A stretch of 64,000 bases of DNA from Chytriomyces cf. hyalinus JEL632 (lineage: Eukaryota; Chytridiomycota; Chytridiomycetes; Chytridiales; Chytriomycetaceae): NCBI GenBank assembly GCA_025435555.1, contig JAIWWG010000112.1, positions 25,931-89,930 on the forward strand, written 5' to 3'. How positions within the stretch are numbered: position 1 is the first letter of the stretch; each line of letters opens with the position of its first letter. The position numbers were made by a program, and so were the translations under genes. Below are positions 1-11,446 of this stretch, one piece after another. The notes below the pieces were generated by a model. It did no database searches, was not told the origin of the DNA, and worked only from the letters and a program-made list of their open reading frames with translations.

Positions 1-1888
1 GAACTTTGTACGCGCAACTGGTCTCGCAAGAATTTCCCGTTCCACCGAAATCATTTCGACTTCCGTCGCGAGATGCATCGGATTTCAAGGGGCATGATTT
101 GGGAATGAAAGTTGCGCTTGGATTTGAAATCTTGGCCGTGGCGGCGGTTCGAAACGCAGAAAGCGGAGGCCCTGTGGCGCGCAAGTCGGTCGAGGTAAGC
201 ACCCCTCGTTTTGACAAATTAACATGTATTGATTGCATATTCAACCATAGACACATTCGTTCGATGCTGACCCCCGGTGGCGAACATTCCACGACCGTCT
301 CATCAAACTTGGTTACTACAAAGGCGAGCTCGCAGGCAGCGCGCTTTATAAAACGCTGAACCGCGTCGCAAAAGAATCGCATCTATCCGCACTCGAATCT
401 GCAAAAACTCAAACATTTACCGACAACGAGGACGAAGAAGTGCAAGATTTGCAGAGAGAAGATGCTGCTGATTCTGACGTTGTTGCGAGACTGCATCGGG
501 CTCTAGCGCAAGTGCCTGAAGCTGTGCCTGATGAAGAGATTGTAAATCAAGCAGCTGAGACGGATGATGCGTGGATACGGTTAGACCCGGAAGAGTTGGA
601 TGCTGTTTTGGAGGGCCGGTTTTCGAGAGGCTTGAAAGAGGAAGATATTGAAACGGATGGAGAAGATTCTGACATGGATGATAATGAGGGTGAAGATGAC
701 GAAACGGATCAACAAAAAAAACTAGAAAGGCGCGCAGAAAAAAAGCAAGTGAAAAACTTGGAAAAGGTTGTTGCTGGGTTTGGTGCGTTTGTCGAAAAAG
801 AAAGTACCGTGGATGGTGTCTTGTTTCCAGGGTATGTAACGTACCTGTGCTTCTCCTTTGTATTTACGTTAATGATTTTTGTGATCAGCGAAAGGGAGAC
901 TGACCTCGACAGCAACGAGGATGCTGTGTTGGAGGCCATTTCGGACGAAGCGATATCTGATGAATCCAGCGATGACGAATCTCTCATGGACCAGGATCAA
1001 AACCCAATTCATATTGACAACGAAAAGTTCATGGAATCGTTGATGCGCATTCTCAGTTTCGTGCTCTCCTCTTTTTAGTTGCTCTTCGACACCCTAAACA
1101 TACCTTAAATAGGTATCGACAACACAATCCTTCACAACTCCAAAAGCGCATCTTTAACTGCTCCCGTGAAGTCCAAAAAGAAATCAAACCTGCCCACAGA
1201 CCCGCCACAATCATTCGACCCCACAAACTTGCTCCTACGACCTACGCCGACGCAAAAGACACCGCTCGTGACACTCGACAGCAGTGATGACGATGCGCAA
1301 GATTTGAGTGGAGCGAGAGGTGTTGGGATTGTAGGTAACCGGCGGGGTCTTCAGGAAGAAGAAGAGGATAGTGAAGATGAGAAGTTGATGTCTGGGAAAT
1401 GGGATCGCGCTTTTTTGAAGCAGTTGGAGAAAATTGAGAGGGCGATTGAAGTTGGACAAAAACAACGTGATGGAGTTGGGATGGAGGAAGATTCTGCAAG
1501 TGCTGATGATGACGGGAGCGATATTAAAGACATGAAGTTGGAAGAGTACATGGCTGCAATGGATAAAGAGCTCTCCAAGAGTAAAGTCGGGCGCGTCGGG
1601 GCAAATGGAAAGAAGGCCATGTTTGGGGAAGCCGATGATGAAATGGATATCGATGACAACGAGAAGCAGCAAAGACCTAAATGGAAGCTCAACCGGATGG
1701 AGGAGGAAGGAGTCGATATCGACAGTGATGATGAGAATGATGGAGATGATGACGACGACGCGTTGGATGTGGATGCGAATCTTGTCAAGAATCTTTTGGA
1801 CTCGTTCCAAGCGCAGCAAGGGCTTCCGGGACCAGCGTCGAATATTCTTGGGCGGATGGGATTCAAGCTTCCGCGTGAAGCAGTGTAA
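1..1888 (+). CDS. ECD: Ecdysoneless/SGT1-family protein, C-terminal part (5' end outside the window)
   Basis: Four exons are visible: about 3-194, 251-831, 889-1055 and 1113-1888 (TAA), with introns of 56-57 nt and matching phases. The translation carries hallmarks of the ECD/SGT1 family in order: GMKVALGFEIL, then DPRWRTFHDRLIKLGYYKGE, an acidic block with DDAWIRLDPEELDAVL, then YMAAMDKELSKSKVG, and the C-terminal GPASNILGRMGFKL. ECD proteins act in the nucleus in transcription, cell-cycle control and pre-mRNA splicing; in fission yeast Sgt1 is linked to glycolytic gene expression. The second intron is 57 nt without a stop, so it could be read through, but it is T-rich and encodes a hydrophobic stretch unlike the surrounding acidic protein. 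The N-terminal part lies upstream of the window. The identity is firm; exon joins were placed by eye. Confidence 0.9.
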
Positions 1889-1987
1889 TTTATAAAACCA
1901 AAGTAATCATTTTCAGTTGTCCGAACTTTGTTCACTTTGCCAGACAGACTCTCTCCGTGCATCAACAGCTCTCCCAACCCCACCCCC

Positions 1988-2332
1988 CTATTGATTCGAT
2001 TTTGCTTCATTACTAGCCAGAATCGCAAGGTTCGCTTTGATTAGTTTCGTTATAGCCTCTGCCATATCTTCTTCGTTATGAGAGACTCCAGTAACTGGTT
2101 CCAACATCGAAGGGTTGTTTCGCAAGGTTTCTGGAGCGTATGTAACGAGAAACTTCTTGTACTTTGCCCATTTGTCTGCAGTTTCGTCTTTGAGGCTGTC
2201 ATAACGGCTTTCAAGCACCTATCCGGGATTATACTGATTGCGGCCTTGATTTCAGCATCTGTCTTGGTGTGTTGGTGTCGCATCCAAACGTGGAACTCGT
2301 CTTCGATAGATGTTGATTTCATTTTCGAATGA
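1988..2332 (-). CDS. Small hypothetical protein, apparent frame break
   Basis: A charged small protein reads from a Met at about 2332 ([14 protein letters not shown]) and, after a frame change near 2220, continues as LESRYDSLKDETADKW and ends with ILASNEAKSNQ at 1988. Both halves look coding (amphipathic, charged), but the join would need an implausibly short 16-nt intron or a one-base indel. I do not recognise the family. It is divergent to the next small gene, and their 5' ends overlap or nearly overlap, suggesting a shared promoter around 2330-2480. It may be a real gene with an assembly error, or a recent pseudogene. Confidence 0.4.
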
Positions 2333-2766
2333 TATTGTGCGCGCAACACAAAACTGGAATTTTGTCGATATTCGATCCGCGCAAAACTTATTTCCGCACA
2401 CCACCAAACTGTTCGCGCAAACACAGACCCAGCACCATCCCACCCCCCAAAAAATCCGAAAAAATAGGCATTCGACTCGAAATGCTAATGGCAACACCTC
2501 AGAGCCAAAGAATGCAGAGCTGGAAGAAATTCTTGAAAGTCAACTTTCAACAAAACGTGCACTTGAAGATTCAATTACTCGCACGAAATATTCAATTGCA
2601 AACAACAAAGTACGCAGTGCCATTCTGGAGGACTTCAGTTTGTCTTTGGACCCTCAAGAAAATGAAGGATCTCGAAGAATCCAATCACGCATTGGAAACA
2701 GAGACGATGTTGACAATGCTGAGTAAATTTCAAGAACATGCTGAGATAATGAAGCTTTACTCTTGA
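2310..2766 (+). CDS. Small hypothetical coiled-coil protein, apparent frame break
   Basis: From about 2480 one frame encodes a helical, charged stretch ([19 protein letters not shown]), and after about 2650 a second frame continues as [18 protein letters not shown] and ends at a TGA at 2766. The two pieces together would make a coiled-coil protein of about 95 residues, but one frame change is needed between them. The true start is unclear: an ATG at 2310 is in frame but overlaps the divergent gene, and an ATG at 2481 is in the other frame. I do not recognise the family. The 3' end overlaps the last codons of the transposase remnant on the other strand. Confidence 0.3.
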
Positions 2767-3842
2767 TTGTCTTCAAATCCATTAAAAGAAGATAGTGGAA
2801 CATTGAAACCAGTTGCTGCGTTAACTCCCCTCTCTGAGTACCTGAACTTTGAAAATAAATGTTTTAAGGAATAATCACGGCATTTCTCCAACACTGTCGA
2901 TACAATAAAGAGAATATCCTTGTGCTTATTCGCATCACGACTTTTTTCCATTTGCCGCTTGACCATTCCGAACAAAAGTTCAATTGGATTGAAGAACGGG
3001 CAATAAGCAGGGAGGAAGATGACCTTGACACCCAAGGAACGGAGGTAGTAAACAATGTTTTTGTCTGTGTGAATTTTCGCACCATCCATGATCCAAAGTG
3101 AATGCGGTCCAGGAAAGCATTTGACTGCACCATTCAAAGCACATGTCCGACATGCGTTAACAAACTTAGTACGATTGAAAGTTCCTTTTGTGCTGTAAAC
3201 TTCAACAATGCCTTGAAGTCCAATGAAGCACAGGAGAGACACACGGGGTTTTCAAACAAATTCCCCAACGTAGACAAGAGATTCACCCCTTTTCCCCCAT
3301 CCTTTTGAAGCGAGCATATCCCAATTATCAAATGAAACTTCCTCCAAGAAGAGAAGAGACTGGAGAAGCTAGGGGAATGACATGAGTTCGGTGCTGAAGC
3401 GAATGACGTCAGCATTGCAGATTTGTATTGCCCGCCGTTCAAGCACTTTCCAGGATAGTCCAGCCTCTTTAAGGATAATGCTTATAGATGCAGCACTGAT
3501 TGTGCTGCCTGGATAGCGCAGTGCATATTTCGATTTCGCTTCAGAGAGGTGCATAACTGGCCTTTTCTGAAATTGGCCCACAACCCAGGCACGGCGCTCT
3601 GGTCCATGACGCACGTATGCCGTTACCCTTGCTTTCTGTACAACTCCTCTGCCTTCTTCATATTGCAGTATCCAATCAGAGATTGTGGAGGGTGCCTTTC
3701 CAAAGAGGACCAACAGTTTCACTTTCGAGACGTTCTGGTAGTAGTACATGTAGAGGCAGTGAAAGCGGACCTCTTCAGTCGCATGCTGACCTTTAACAGT
3801 CTGGTGGATATCCATGCTTTCGATTCTGTTGTCCCACTGCAC
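2757..3842 (-). pseudogene. Tc1/IS630-type DDE transposase, inactivated
   Basis: One reading frame on the minus strand runs through the whole segment and is broken by two stops: TAG at 3371-3369 and TGA at 3254-3252. The N-terminal half holds a helix-turn-helix-like region (GKAPSTISDWILQYEEG). The C-terminal half holds the DDE catalytic core: FLEEVSFDN where the first aspartate is expected, [10 protein letters not shown] for the second, and [15 protein letters not shown] for the final glutamate. The first catalytic position is Glu; the second copy at 59.4 kb has Asp there. Family members cut and paste DNA at TA sites. I could not find convincing terminal inverted repeats. Two stops and the altered first acidic residue make activity unlikely. 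Confidence 0.8.
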
Positions 3843-4071
3843 TTTTGCTGTTTATTATGCGTGCGCGGATATAGAAATCCCTTTTTCTGTACCCGCAAAA
3901 TTCCAGTTTTTCATTAAATGCACAATATCATGGATAGAAAAGGCTCGAGCGCATTTTTATTTAAATAAAAAGTGACTCGTCACATCTCCCAGTCCATATC
4001 TCCCAGTCTGCCTTTACATTCTTTGCGTGTGAAACAAAAAATCGAAAACAGTTTCAATCGAACACTGCAAT

Positions 4072-7056
4072 GCCCCAAAGCGAAGCCACCAGTTTGACTG
4101 CAATGCCCCCAAACGAAGTCACCCAGTCAACTGCGGACTTGGGTCTCACACCAGCAACATTTGCGCGAATTGAGCCGTGAAAAAGGGGGTGCCCATCTTG
4201 AGTCCAAGTACTGAACCCTCAAGGAGCAGTGCGGCTATCAGCTGCAGAGGGAATCAATGTGCAGCACTGTCAAATCCCATCCAGCAACTCTCCCCCTGTT
4301 GTCTCATTGCAACAGGCAAACCAGGTTGCTGTCAGGAATGAAAGTGTAGACTGTCAAAACAACAGAAATGAGGAGGACGATGCATCTGACAATGACGAGG
4401 ACAATTTCTTTGAATCAAATGACCAGGAGCTGGGTGCTGAGCTTGCAGAGGATGAAATACGTGCGTGAAATCAATACTTGGAGCACCAGGCATTACGTGC
4501 ACAAGCAGATTGGGCTCATAACAGTCAAGACAGAACCAAGATTTATGCCAAACCCCAAAAGGAGTACCAAGTAAGAATGTTCTCATTTCATGCAACTTCA
4601 AAAGCATTCTCTTTCTAACAGACCTGGTGCAGGACAGAAGGGTATGCAGAAACCTTTGTGACTGAGTCTCGCTTGTTGCGGTTCCTCAAGTTTCTGGAAC
4701 CAAACCATTGAAAAAGAGAGGTCAGAAGTCAATGCAGAACTACCAGATGCGCACCACTCGAAAAATTAATGGCGAAATTGTTGTCCTTGAGCACCGCAAT
4801 AAAGCCAGGGACATTGTCTATTGCCACCCAGACTATAGCAATCTAGTGACTGCTGTTAGCAAAAGTATTTTGAGCCATCACGCCATCAAAGTTTACGTGA
4901 ATGCCCTTGTTCATCTATTCTTTTGGCAAACTGTGGATGTGTCCAATCAGGTTTTCTCCAAACGTTGATTTGCTGCCACATTCTTATTCTATTCTATTTC
5001 TAGAATTCGAAAAATCCACATCCTTACCCGCGTGGACCCAGCATCAAAAGTTTTTTGTTGAAGCACAAAGAAGAGCATGAAAAACGCAAAGCCGCCTGCT
5101 CAGATGATGCTGGATTGGATGATATGGCTCTGAGGATTGATGATGCAAAGTGGATGGAGCTGGCCATGAGCATGTTGAAGTCAAAAAAACTTGTGGAGGT
5201 GGCAACACTGTGGTTAGACAAGCAAGCTGTTGGGCGGCATCAACTTGCTCGAGACTGGTGCTTGAAGGACATGTTTCTGTATACACTACAGAATGAGAGC
5301 ATTACAAATGGTCCAGTTGAAATCCTTATTGGCCGATCAAAAGTTTCAAAGACAAATCACTACAAATGTGCTGAGCATTTTGGATTTTTTCGCTCGAAGA
5401 GTGTGATGGAGTGTGCCTGGGGCTGGCAGGTTGAAATTATGGCATGGGGATATACGGTTGGTATTGATGGCTGTATCTGGACAACTCCAGACCTGTCAAA
5501 TTGGGAGTCATTTTACAAGGTGAAAGTTCTGCACGATCCGAAATATGGTTCCATGTATAAAGCCGTAGGTAAAGCAATGGAAGAAATTGGGCATCATTCA
5601 AAGGTGACAATATATTTCTGATCCAATCCTGTTTCATGCTGAATTGAACATGCACTTGACAGAAAAAAGTGCACATCAGCTGAGTGAAGGGAAATACGGA
5701 AATGTTTAACCACTCGCTGAATCCAGAGGACATGAGAATTGCAGCACGGAACAAACTGGACCCCAAGAAACCTGCTACAAGTTTAGCTTGTCACTACCAG
5801 CAGCTCGGATCCTGGCAAAATGGAAAAAAGAACAAGGTAGGGCACTTGATGATTGAGTTGAAGAACTACTGTCTTCTGATTTATTGAAACAGGGAACTAT
5901 AATTGCATGCGGGAGCAGTGCATTGTGCCAGAAGCATTGAAAAAGCATGCATTTGAATTTCGTGACAATGCAAAACAAAAGGTGGCAGAACTTCTTGCAT
6001 GTGGGCACTATGCGACAGCTATAGCTGAGAGTGATTATCTTGCAGTGATGACACGCAATCAAGAGATCCTATTTCAGGATATGGCAGAAAAAATGGATGA
6101 TGTGAGTTTGGCACTATTCAGCCAGTAATTGCTGACACTTGTTACTACAGGCAACTTACATGGCAGCAGTTGGAAACAATGACAGTTTCCTCAATTGCTT
6201 ACTGTTTGATAATGATGATTTTCGAGTGTATCAGGTAGCTGCATGTGAAAAATGCGCCGCATTATCTGCAGAGCTGATGCATTCTCAAGAACTGGAGAGA
6301 GCAGTCCCGGAGGTCATTTCAGCACTTGATGGGATTCAATATGAGGGGCTTGGGCAGCATGTGACTGTGATGGAGGGAATTGTGGCACTGGACAAGAAAG
6401 TTTCAGCCCTTGCACATGTCCCACAACAACTGTTACAAATGGATGCAAATTTATTTGGAGTACTCAGTAACAACAGGAAGCTGCTAGATGAAAATGCTAA
6501 ACTTTGAAATGACATTCTGGTTAGTTGTACACTGCATGTAACAAGTTCATGTGATGCATGTACTTACGTGAAGCCCATATTACAGCGCAGCCACACAATT
6601 ACTGCTCAAAGCCTCTGCAGCAACCACATCTTTCAGGCAAACGCACACAGGAGTCAGGCAGACGAGATTGAGCAGGCTGTACTTGAGATCCAAATGATCG
6701 CAGCATTGAGCCCACCACCACCTCCTCCACATCAACAGCAACCGCAGCAAAGTCCTGCAGCTGGCCTGCAACATGATCTGGCCATGCCGCCTATGCCAAT
6801 CATTCCACTACATGATCAGGAATCAAATGTGACAATCCATGACACTCCAAGTGCACCCATGATTTCGTCACTGGAATGAGCTTGCAGATCAAGCAGCAGA
6901 CCTCTAAGTGGGGATCTGAAGCTGTACACATGCTTTCAATATGCACGTGGGAACGAGATCCTCTTGTGTTACCACAAATTTGGACTTGGGCTTAGTAGAC
7001 AGCCATCTATCAATTCAATAGAGAAGGAGCACGGGATTAAGTGGCATGAATGGTGA
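4072..7056 (+). pseudogene. Crypton-type tyrosine recombinase (Ndc10/GCR1-like), decayed
   Basis: Seven or more exon-like blocks follow each other on the plus strand. They resemble fungal Cryptons: a helical start (LEHQALRAQADWAHNSQD), a DNA-binding part with TWCRTEGYAETFVTESRLL, a NPHPYPRGP motif after an intron ending near 5004, and a catalytic region 5055-5890 (DMFLYTLQNESI, GRSKVSKTNHYKC, then KKVHIS before a stop and later ACHYQQ as the likely tyrosine). A glutamine/proline-rich linker (6700-6860) precedes a GCR1_C-like end (LLCYHKFGLG, HGIKWHEW). Cryptons integrate with a tyrosine recombinase and leave short target repeats. TGA at 4466-4468 and TGA at 5681-5683, exactly where HxxR needs Arg, plus a frame change near 4705, show that it is dead. 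Element ends were not found. Identification rests on motif order recalled from the family. Confidence 0.62.
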
Positions 7057-7536
7057 GAAGGGGCAAAGTGAGTGAACAAAATGACAAAGACTTACCACTT
7101 GCAGAAGAGAGTGTATGAGCACGTAAAGGGTTGCGGAGCGAGAGAAGTGCTCTGTTACTGAGAGTGCAGCAAGACTCCAATGAGATATGGATGCACTGGT
7201 TGGGTCAAACAAGAAACGTGGGTTGGATTACTTTTCAGAGGTCTTGAGAAGCTGTTCATCAGCTGAATAAACAATATTGCTCACAGTTCACTGTTATCCA
7301 AGAAGCAGTTTTAAACTGCGCACGCATCGGCGTTCTGCAGGTGTTGTTGGTGTGTGTGCTGTATGCCATTTTTAAAATATTTATGAGTCGTCACTTTGTT
7401 GGTGGTGTGACCCGGTGTTACAAGTAACCCTCACTATGAGGTGTTATTTATATCTATAAAGTAAAAGTTTATCAAGCAAAAACAAAATTCATATTCTCAA
7501 GCAAAACAAAACAAAGTTATTGAAAGTCCATTATCA
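7057..7536. other. Non-coding stretch between Crypton remnant and next gene
   Basis: No supported gene. Around 7376-7400 the sequence AGTCGTCACTTT resembles, in inverted form, AAAAGTGACTCGTCAC near 3966-3982 on the far side of the Crypton. This is too imperfect to call a terminal inverted repeat. The DNA is CpG-poor. Confidence 0.4.
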
Positions 7537-10500
7537 CTACTGCTTCTTGATTTTCTCCACTTCCTCAGTGACACGTCTACAAGAAACAGGATATGTTACT
7601 ATTTGAAAAACAACGACAGATTCACCAACCTCTTAAACTCATTCAACTCTGTTATGCTTTCCAATTTTGTGTTAATATGGTCAATATGCTCCAGACAGTT
7701 ATAGATGGATACAGCAGCTTGTTCATCAGTATAATTGCCTAAGAATTTCCTATAGGTGCAGTGTTGCTGAAATTGATTTGGGCCTTCCATCTTTTGTCAT
7801 TAGTGACCCAACTGACTCCTTTGAACTGTGACTTCGAAGTTGATTTTCTAGTCATATCTCCTAATTGCAAAATGTTAAAACAACTCCTCTAGTGAGATAA
7901 AACACTGACTTCCATTACTAGCACAATTTCCTGGTCTCAACACTCTTTTACAATTGTCAAGCTTGCCATGGAGACCATCAACTCTATTTTAGCAGAGGTA
8001 AGGGTACATCATGTAAAGAATGCAAAACAAACCTGTGTCGAGCAATCTTTGAGTCACCTGCAGTAAATCCCAATATGATACAGTGGACCCCAATGATTCT
8101 GCTATCACCACAGCATTGAACATAACCGTCCATGTTGGTCTTAAAATTGACTTCCTTTCTCTGAAAGTGATGATTGTAGCACACACATTCTGAATCAAAA
8201 ATTAGCCACAAAAACATTATTAAACCAAAAGATAATCTTACCAATGATAAAATATATCGAATTTTTTCGACTAACATAATGGACCAATACATTGATAACA
8301 TTGTCAAAAGGAATTCCACTAAGTTCAACTGCATTTTTCAAACCATCTGATGCTTCAGCCCAATCAACAAGTTTGAAGGATGAGCCTTTGGATTTTTGAG
8401 GTTTCCTTTTGTGTGACGGAGTGCTCTTGTATAAGTGGGTCCAACGTTGAAGAACTTCTAGTGAAGGATATCAAAAGTTTAACCCACTCTAAAATACCAA
8501 ATCATGGTAAATTTCATCAATTTTGTTGATTTTTAGAATATCAGCTGCTGCGCATGTATTGCAAGTGTTAATGTTCAACAATTTATATAAATATTATTGA
8601 CTCACCATGTCTTGCTTCCAGTTTCATGGAATATCCCCTTCTGTGTTCCGATGTTCTATTTATTGTAATGTTGACAGAATACTTTCCACTTGGTAGAACT
8701 GAAGCATTCGAGAGTTTCATCAGCATGTTAGCCTTATGTGTTGACCACTGGAGGTTTTCAATGTTGAAATTGTAGAGCTAAAAACAAATTGTTAGTGGAG
8801 GCGTGAATACACGTTGAGTAAGAATAATTTACGCAATCATCAAGGTGAAGACATTCAAACTCAGCCTTTTTCCCGCTCCAACCCCATTCTTTTATTTGAT
8901 TATTTGATTGACATTTAATTGACCCTAATTGCTCAAAAAGTCAAAAAGTCTTACCAAGTAGTTTATGAAAATCAGACTGTCTTTTTGACTCGGCAATCTT
9001 TTTATGAATGACTGCTTTGATGCTGCTCCCCAAGAGAATGTATCCTTCTTCCCCACAACAAGAGGCTTTCCCCAAAGACCAATCTTCACCATCTCCTTCT
9101 TTGTTGCATCCAATACAACAACATGTGATTTTGTATCGCATATCCACAACTCCCCATTTGCGTTTACGTCAACAGGAGAGCCTATCGCATACACTGAATA
9201 GTTTCTTGTGACTTCAACCAGCCCTCCTCTTTATTTTGTATAATTAGTTGAGATGCAATCTGTAACTAATTAAACAATACCTTCAAAAAAGTCCTCGAAC
9301 AACCAGTTGTTTAGATTCTCCTCGTTAACAGAGATGACAGCAGGAGTAGTAGGTGCACCAGATACAGTCAGTCGTCTTTTGGGGACAGACACTTCTTCAC
9401 TTTCGGAACTGGAGCCGCCACTATCTTCCATGAGTTGCTCAGATTCATTGCCAGAGTCAAGTCTGCCATCAATTTCAACTTCAGACTGACGTTTGTGGCT
9501 GTAGATAGTTGCCTTCTGCATTTTGATCGAATTTGAGATGATCGTAAATTTTGGTGAAAAAAATTAACCCAAACCTTCCTCTTCAATGCAACTTCAGCAG
9601 GTTCATCATTAAATATGATTTGCACCAATTCCATAGCCTCATCATCCACATTTGCATCAAGACTATATCCATCAAGTTTTGCAGTTGCAGGTCCAAGAGA
9701 GCCATTGAAACTGCCATTCGATGTGAAGTCATTCTGTGTGATGGTTGATGCTGAATGCTTGGATGAAGATTTGTGGACAGAAGTTGATGAAGACAACACA
9801 AAATGTATTGGAAGGTGTGTATTGAGGCCATTCAATTTAGATGAAGATAATGCCATTCCATTGCAATGCATGATGCCAGAAACATGTTGCTTCTTCCATG
9901 GTGGATTTTCAAAATCCTCGTCATCAGAATCAGATTCACCAAGATGGTGCTACAAGATTCAATGATTACAACATAATACAATTCAGATTACTTACTTAAG
10001 TCTTGCGTGAATAACTGAATGATGGATTTTTTAGTAATATAGCTTCTTGTTCTTCATTAACTTTGGCTGCTGCTTTAATCCCGTTTTTGGAGCAGAATAT
10101 AGCTTCATTTTCTTTCGCCTTTGATGCAGCTGGGTATAAATTCGCATGCTTGGCGAAACAGAATTAGTATAGGACTAAAAATAAAGACTTTGTAATTACC
10201 TGGGTGTAATTCTTTGGCTGTGGCTCTTCAAAATCACTGTCCGAATAGTTTCCAACAGAACAGGGGTTATTTGTAATGTGCACTGAGAAAACAGAGTCTT
10301 GCAAAGGGAGACTTGAAGAAGTCAAAGGCCTTGAGGATTTTAATTGAGCACAGTGAACCATCGACAACTTCTCAAAGGTATTCGGAGAGGAGACTGTGCC
10401 ATTGATAATGGTTGCAAGAGGTTGGCAAGACTGTATGGAGTGACGCTTGGCTGAAACAGTTTTCGACAAAAATGAGAATATTGACCACTTCAACAACACC

Positions 10501-10593
10501 CCCCCCCTTATTCTCGTTGAATAGATGACTCACATGTTGTTGGTAACGATGGCAAATGGGCTCAAAGTTGTCGTCATCATTTGAGTCTTCCAT
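7537..10593 (-). CDS. Unrecognised multi-exon protein in CpG-poor DNA
   Basis: A series of exon-like blocks on the minus strand can be joined. It starts at a Met near 10593 (MEDSNDDDNFEPICHRYQQH), then a Ser-rich block 10499-10200 ending SDFEEPQPKNYTQ, a block about 10150-10000, 9950-9570 (Ser/Asn-rich), 9521-9272 (acidic, LNNWLFEDFFEG), 9193-8940 (NGELWICDTKSHVVVLD), 8778-8606 (YSVNITINRTSEHRRGYSMK), 8460-8240, 8180-7990 and a last block ending VTEEVEKIKKQ with TAG at 7537. Donor and acceptor sites are visible at several joins, for example GTATTG after FFEG and CAG before VYAIG. Unlike its neighbours I saw no in-frame TGA. I do not recognise any domain. It may be a host gene stranded among transposons or the cargo of a mobile element. 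Confidence 0.45.
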
Positions 10594-11333
10594 TTTTGGA
10601 AAAACAAAAATATTTAATAACAGGTCATTGACACTTGAAACAACGTTCTGTGAGGAATAAACACACCATTACAACTCTCATGTAAATGAATCAAACAATT
10701 GTTCACATTATTTGAGTGAAGATAATGCACCATTCAAGTTAAGTTGCCGACATTTTAAGCGAAAATTCACAATCGAATCAATCACAATACTCTTCACTGC
10801 ATTTAAGTGACAGCACCCCCACACTATTCAAAGTTGCATTGATTCATCCCAAAAATGAAATTTCTCAGCAAACACACACACTCTTATCCATGACATTGCC
10901 CTTCACTAACTCCCAGTAAACAATCTTCACATCATTCAAAGTTGAGTTGATTTGTCACTTGCCACAGTGGTGGAGATTGAAATTCAAAATTTTATTAGAA
11001 GATTCTCACAGAGAATTGTGTGTGGGTGTGTTGACTCGGACCTGGCTGCTTTTTCATATAAGCCCAGAGATTCCGCAGATACATGATGTTCTCTTTGTTG
11101 AGATTGGGTAGCAGAGCTGAGTTCTATAGGGGCAAAACCACTTGTCACAAGATGTTTCTGCACAGAGTGCAAGTCACTTCCTGGACTTTGGACATCTCAA
11201 CAGACTAAGCCAACTATTATTTTGTTTTTATTTGTTTTTGTCTAAACTGATAGTTTATTTTTTCAGCCATTCTTTACTCCTCCCGTTAGCTCTTTGACAA
11301 ATGAAGTTGTTGTTGCTCTACAGGTCATTCATT
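10594..11333. other. Gene-poor stretch with degenerate short repeats
   Basis: Three copies of a motif of the type ATTCAAAGTTGAGTTGATT occur about 90-110 nt apart (about 10734, 10824, 10936), suggesting a decayed tandem repeat. A short open frame at 10984-11172 on the minus strand has no recognisable features. The stretch is AT-rich and CpG-poor and ends at the left terminus of the Harbinger element. Confidence 0.4.
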
Positions 11334-11354
11334 AGGGGGTTTCAAAATTAAAAA
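11334..11354 (+). repeat. Left terminal inverted repeat of the Harbinger element
   Basis: 21 bp, identical in inverted form to 13965-13985. The first 13 bases recur at 11431-11443 inside the element, so the left end has a subterminal copy. Confidence 0.9.
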
Positions 11355-11446
11355 TGTTGAAAAAAAGAAATCAGATTTTGAGAAAAAAGAAATCGATTTT
11401 TGCGGCGCACAGAAATCGAATTTTTGAAAAAGGGGGTTTCAAATTC

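Noticed and set aside
3966-7400. Terminal inverted repeats around the Crypton remnant
   Set aside because: Only about eight bases (AAAGTGAC) match in inverted form, and Cryptons normally lack inverted repeats.
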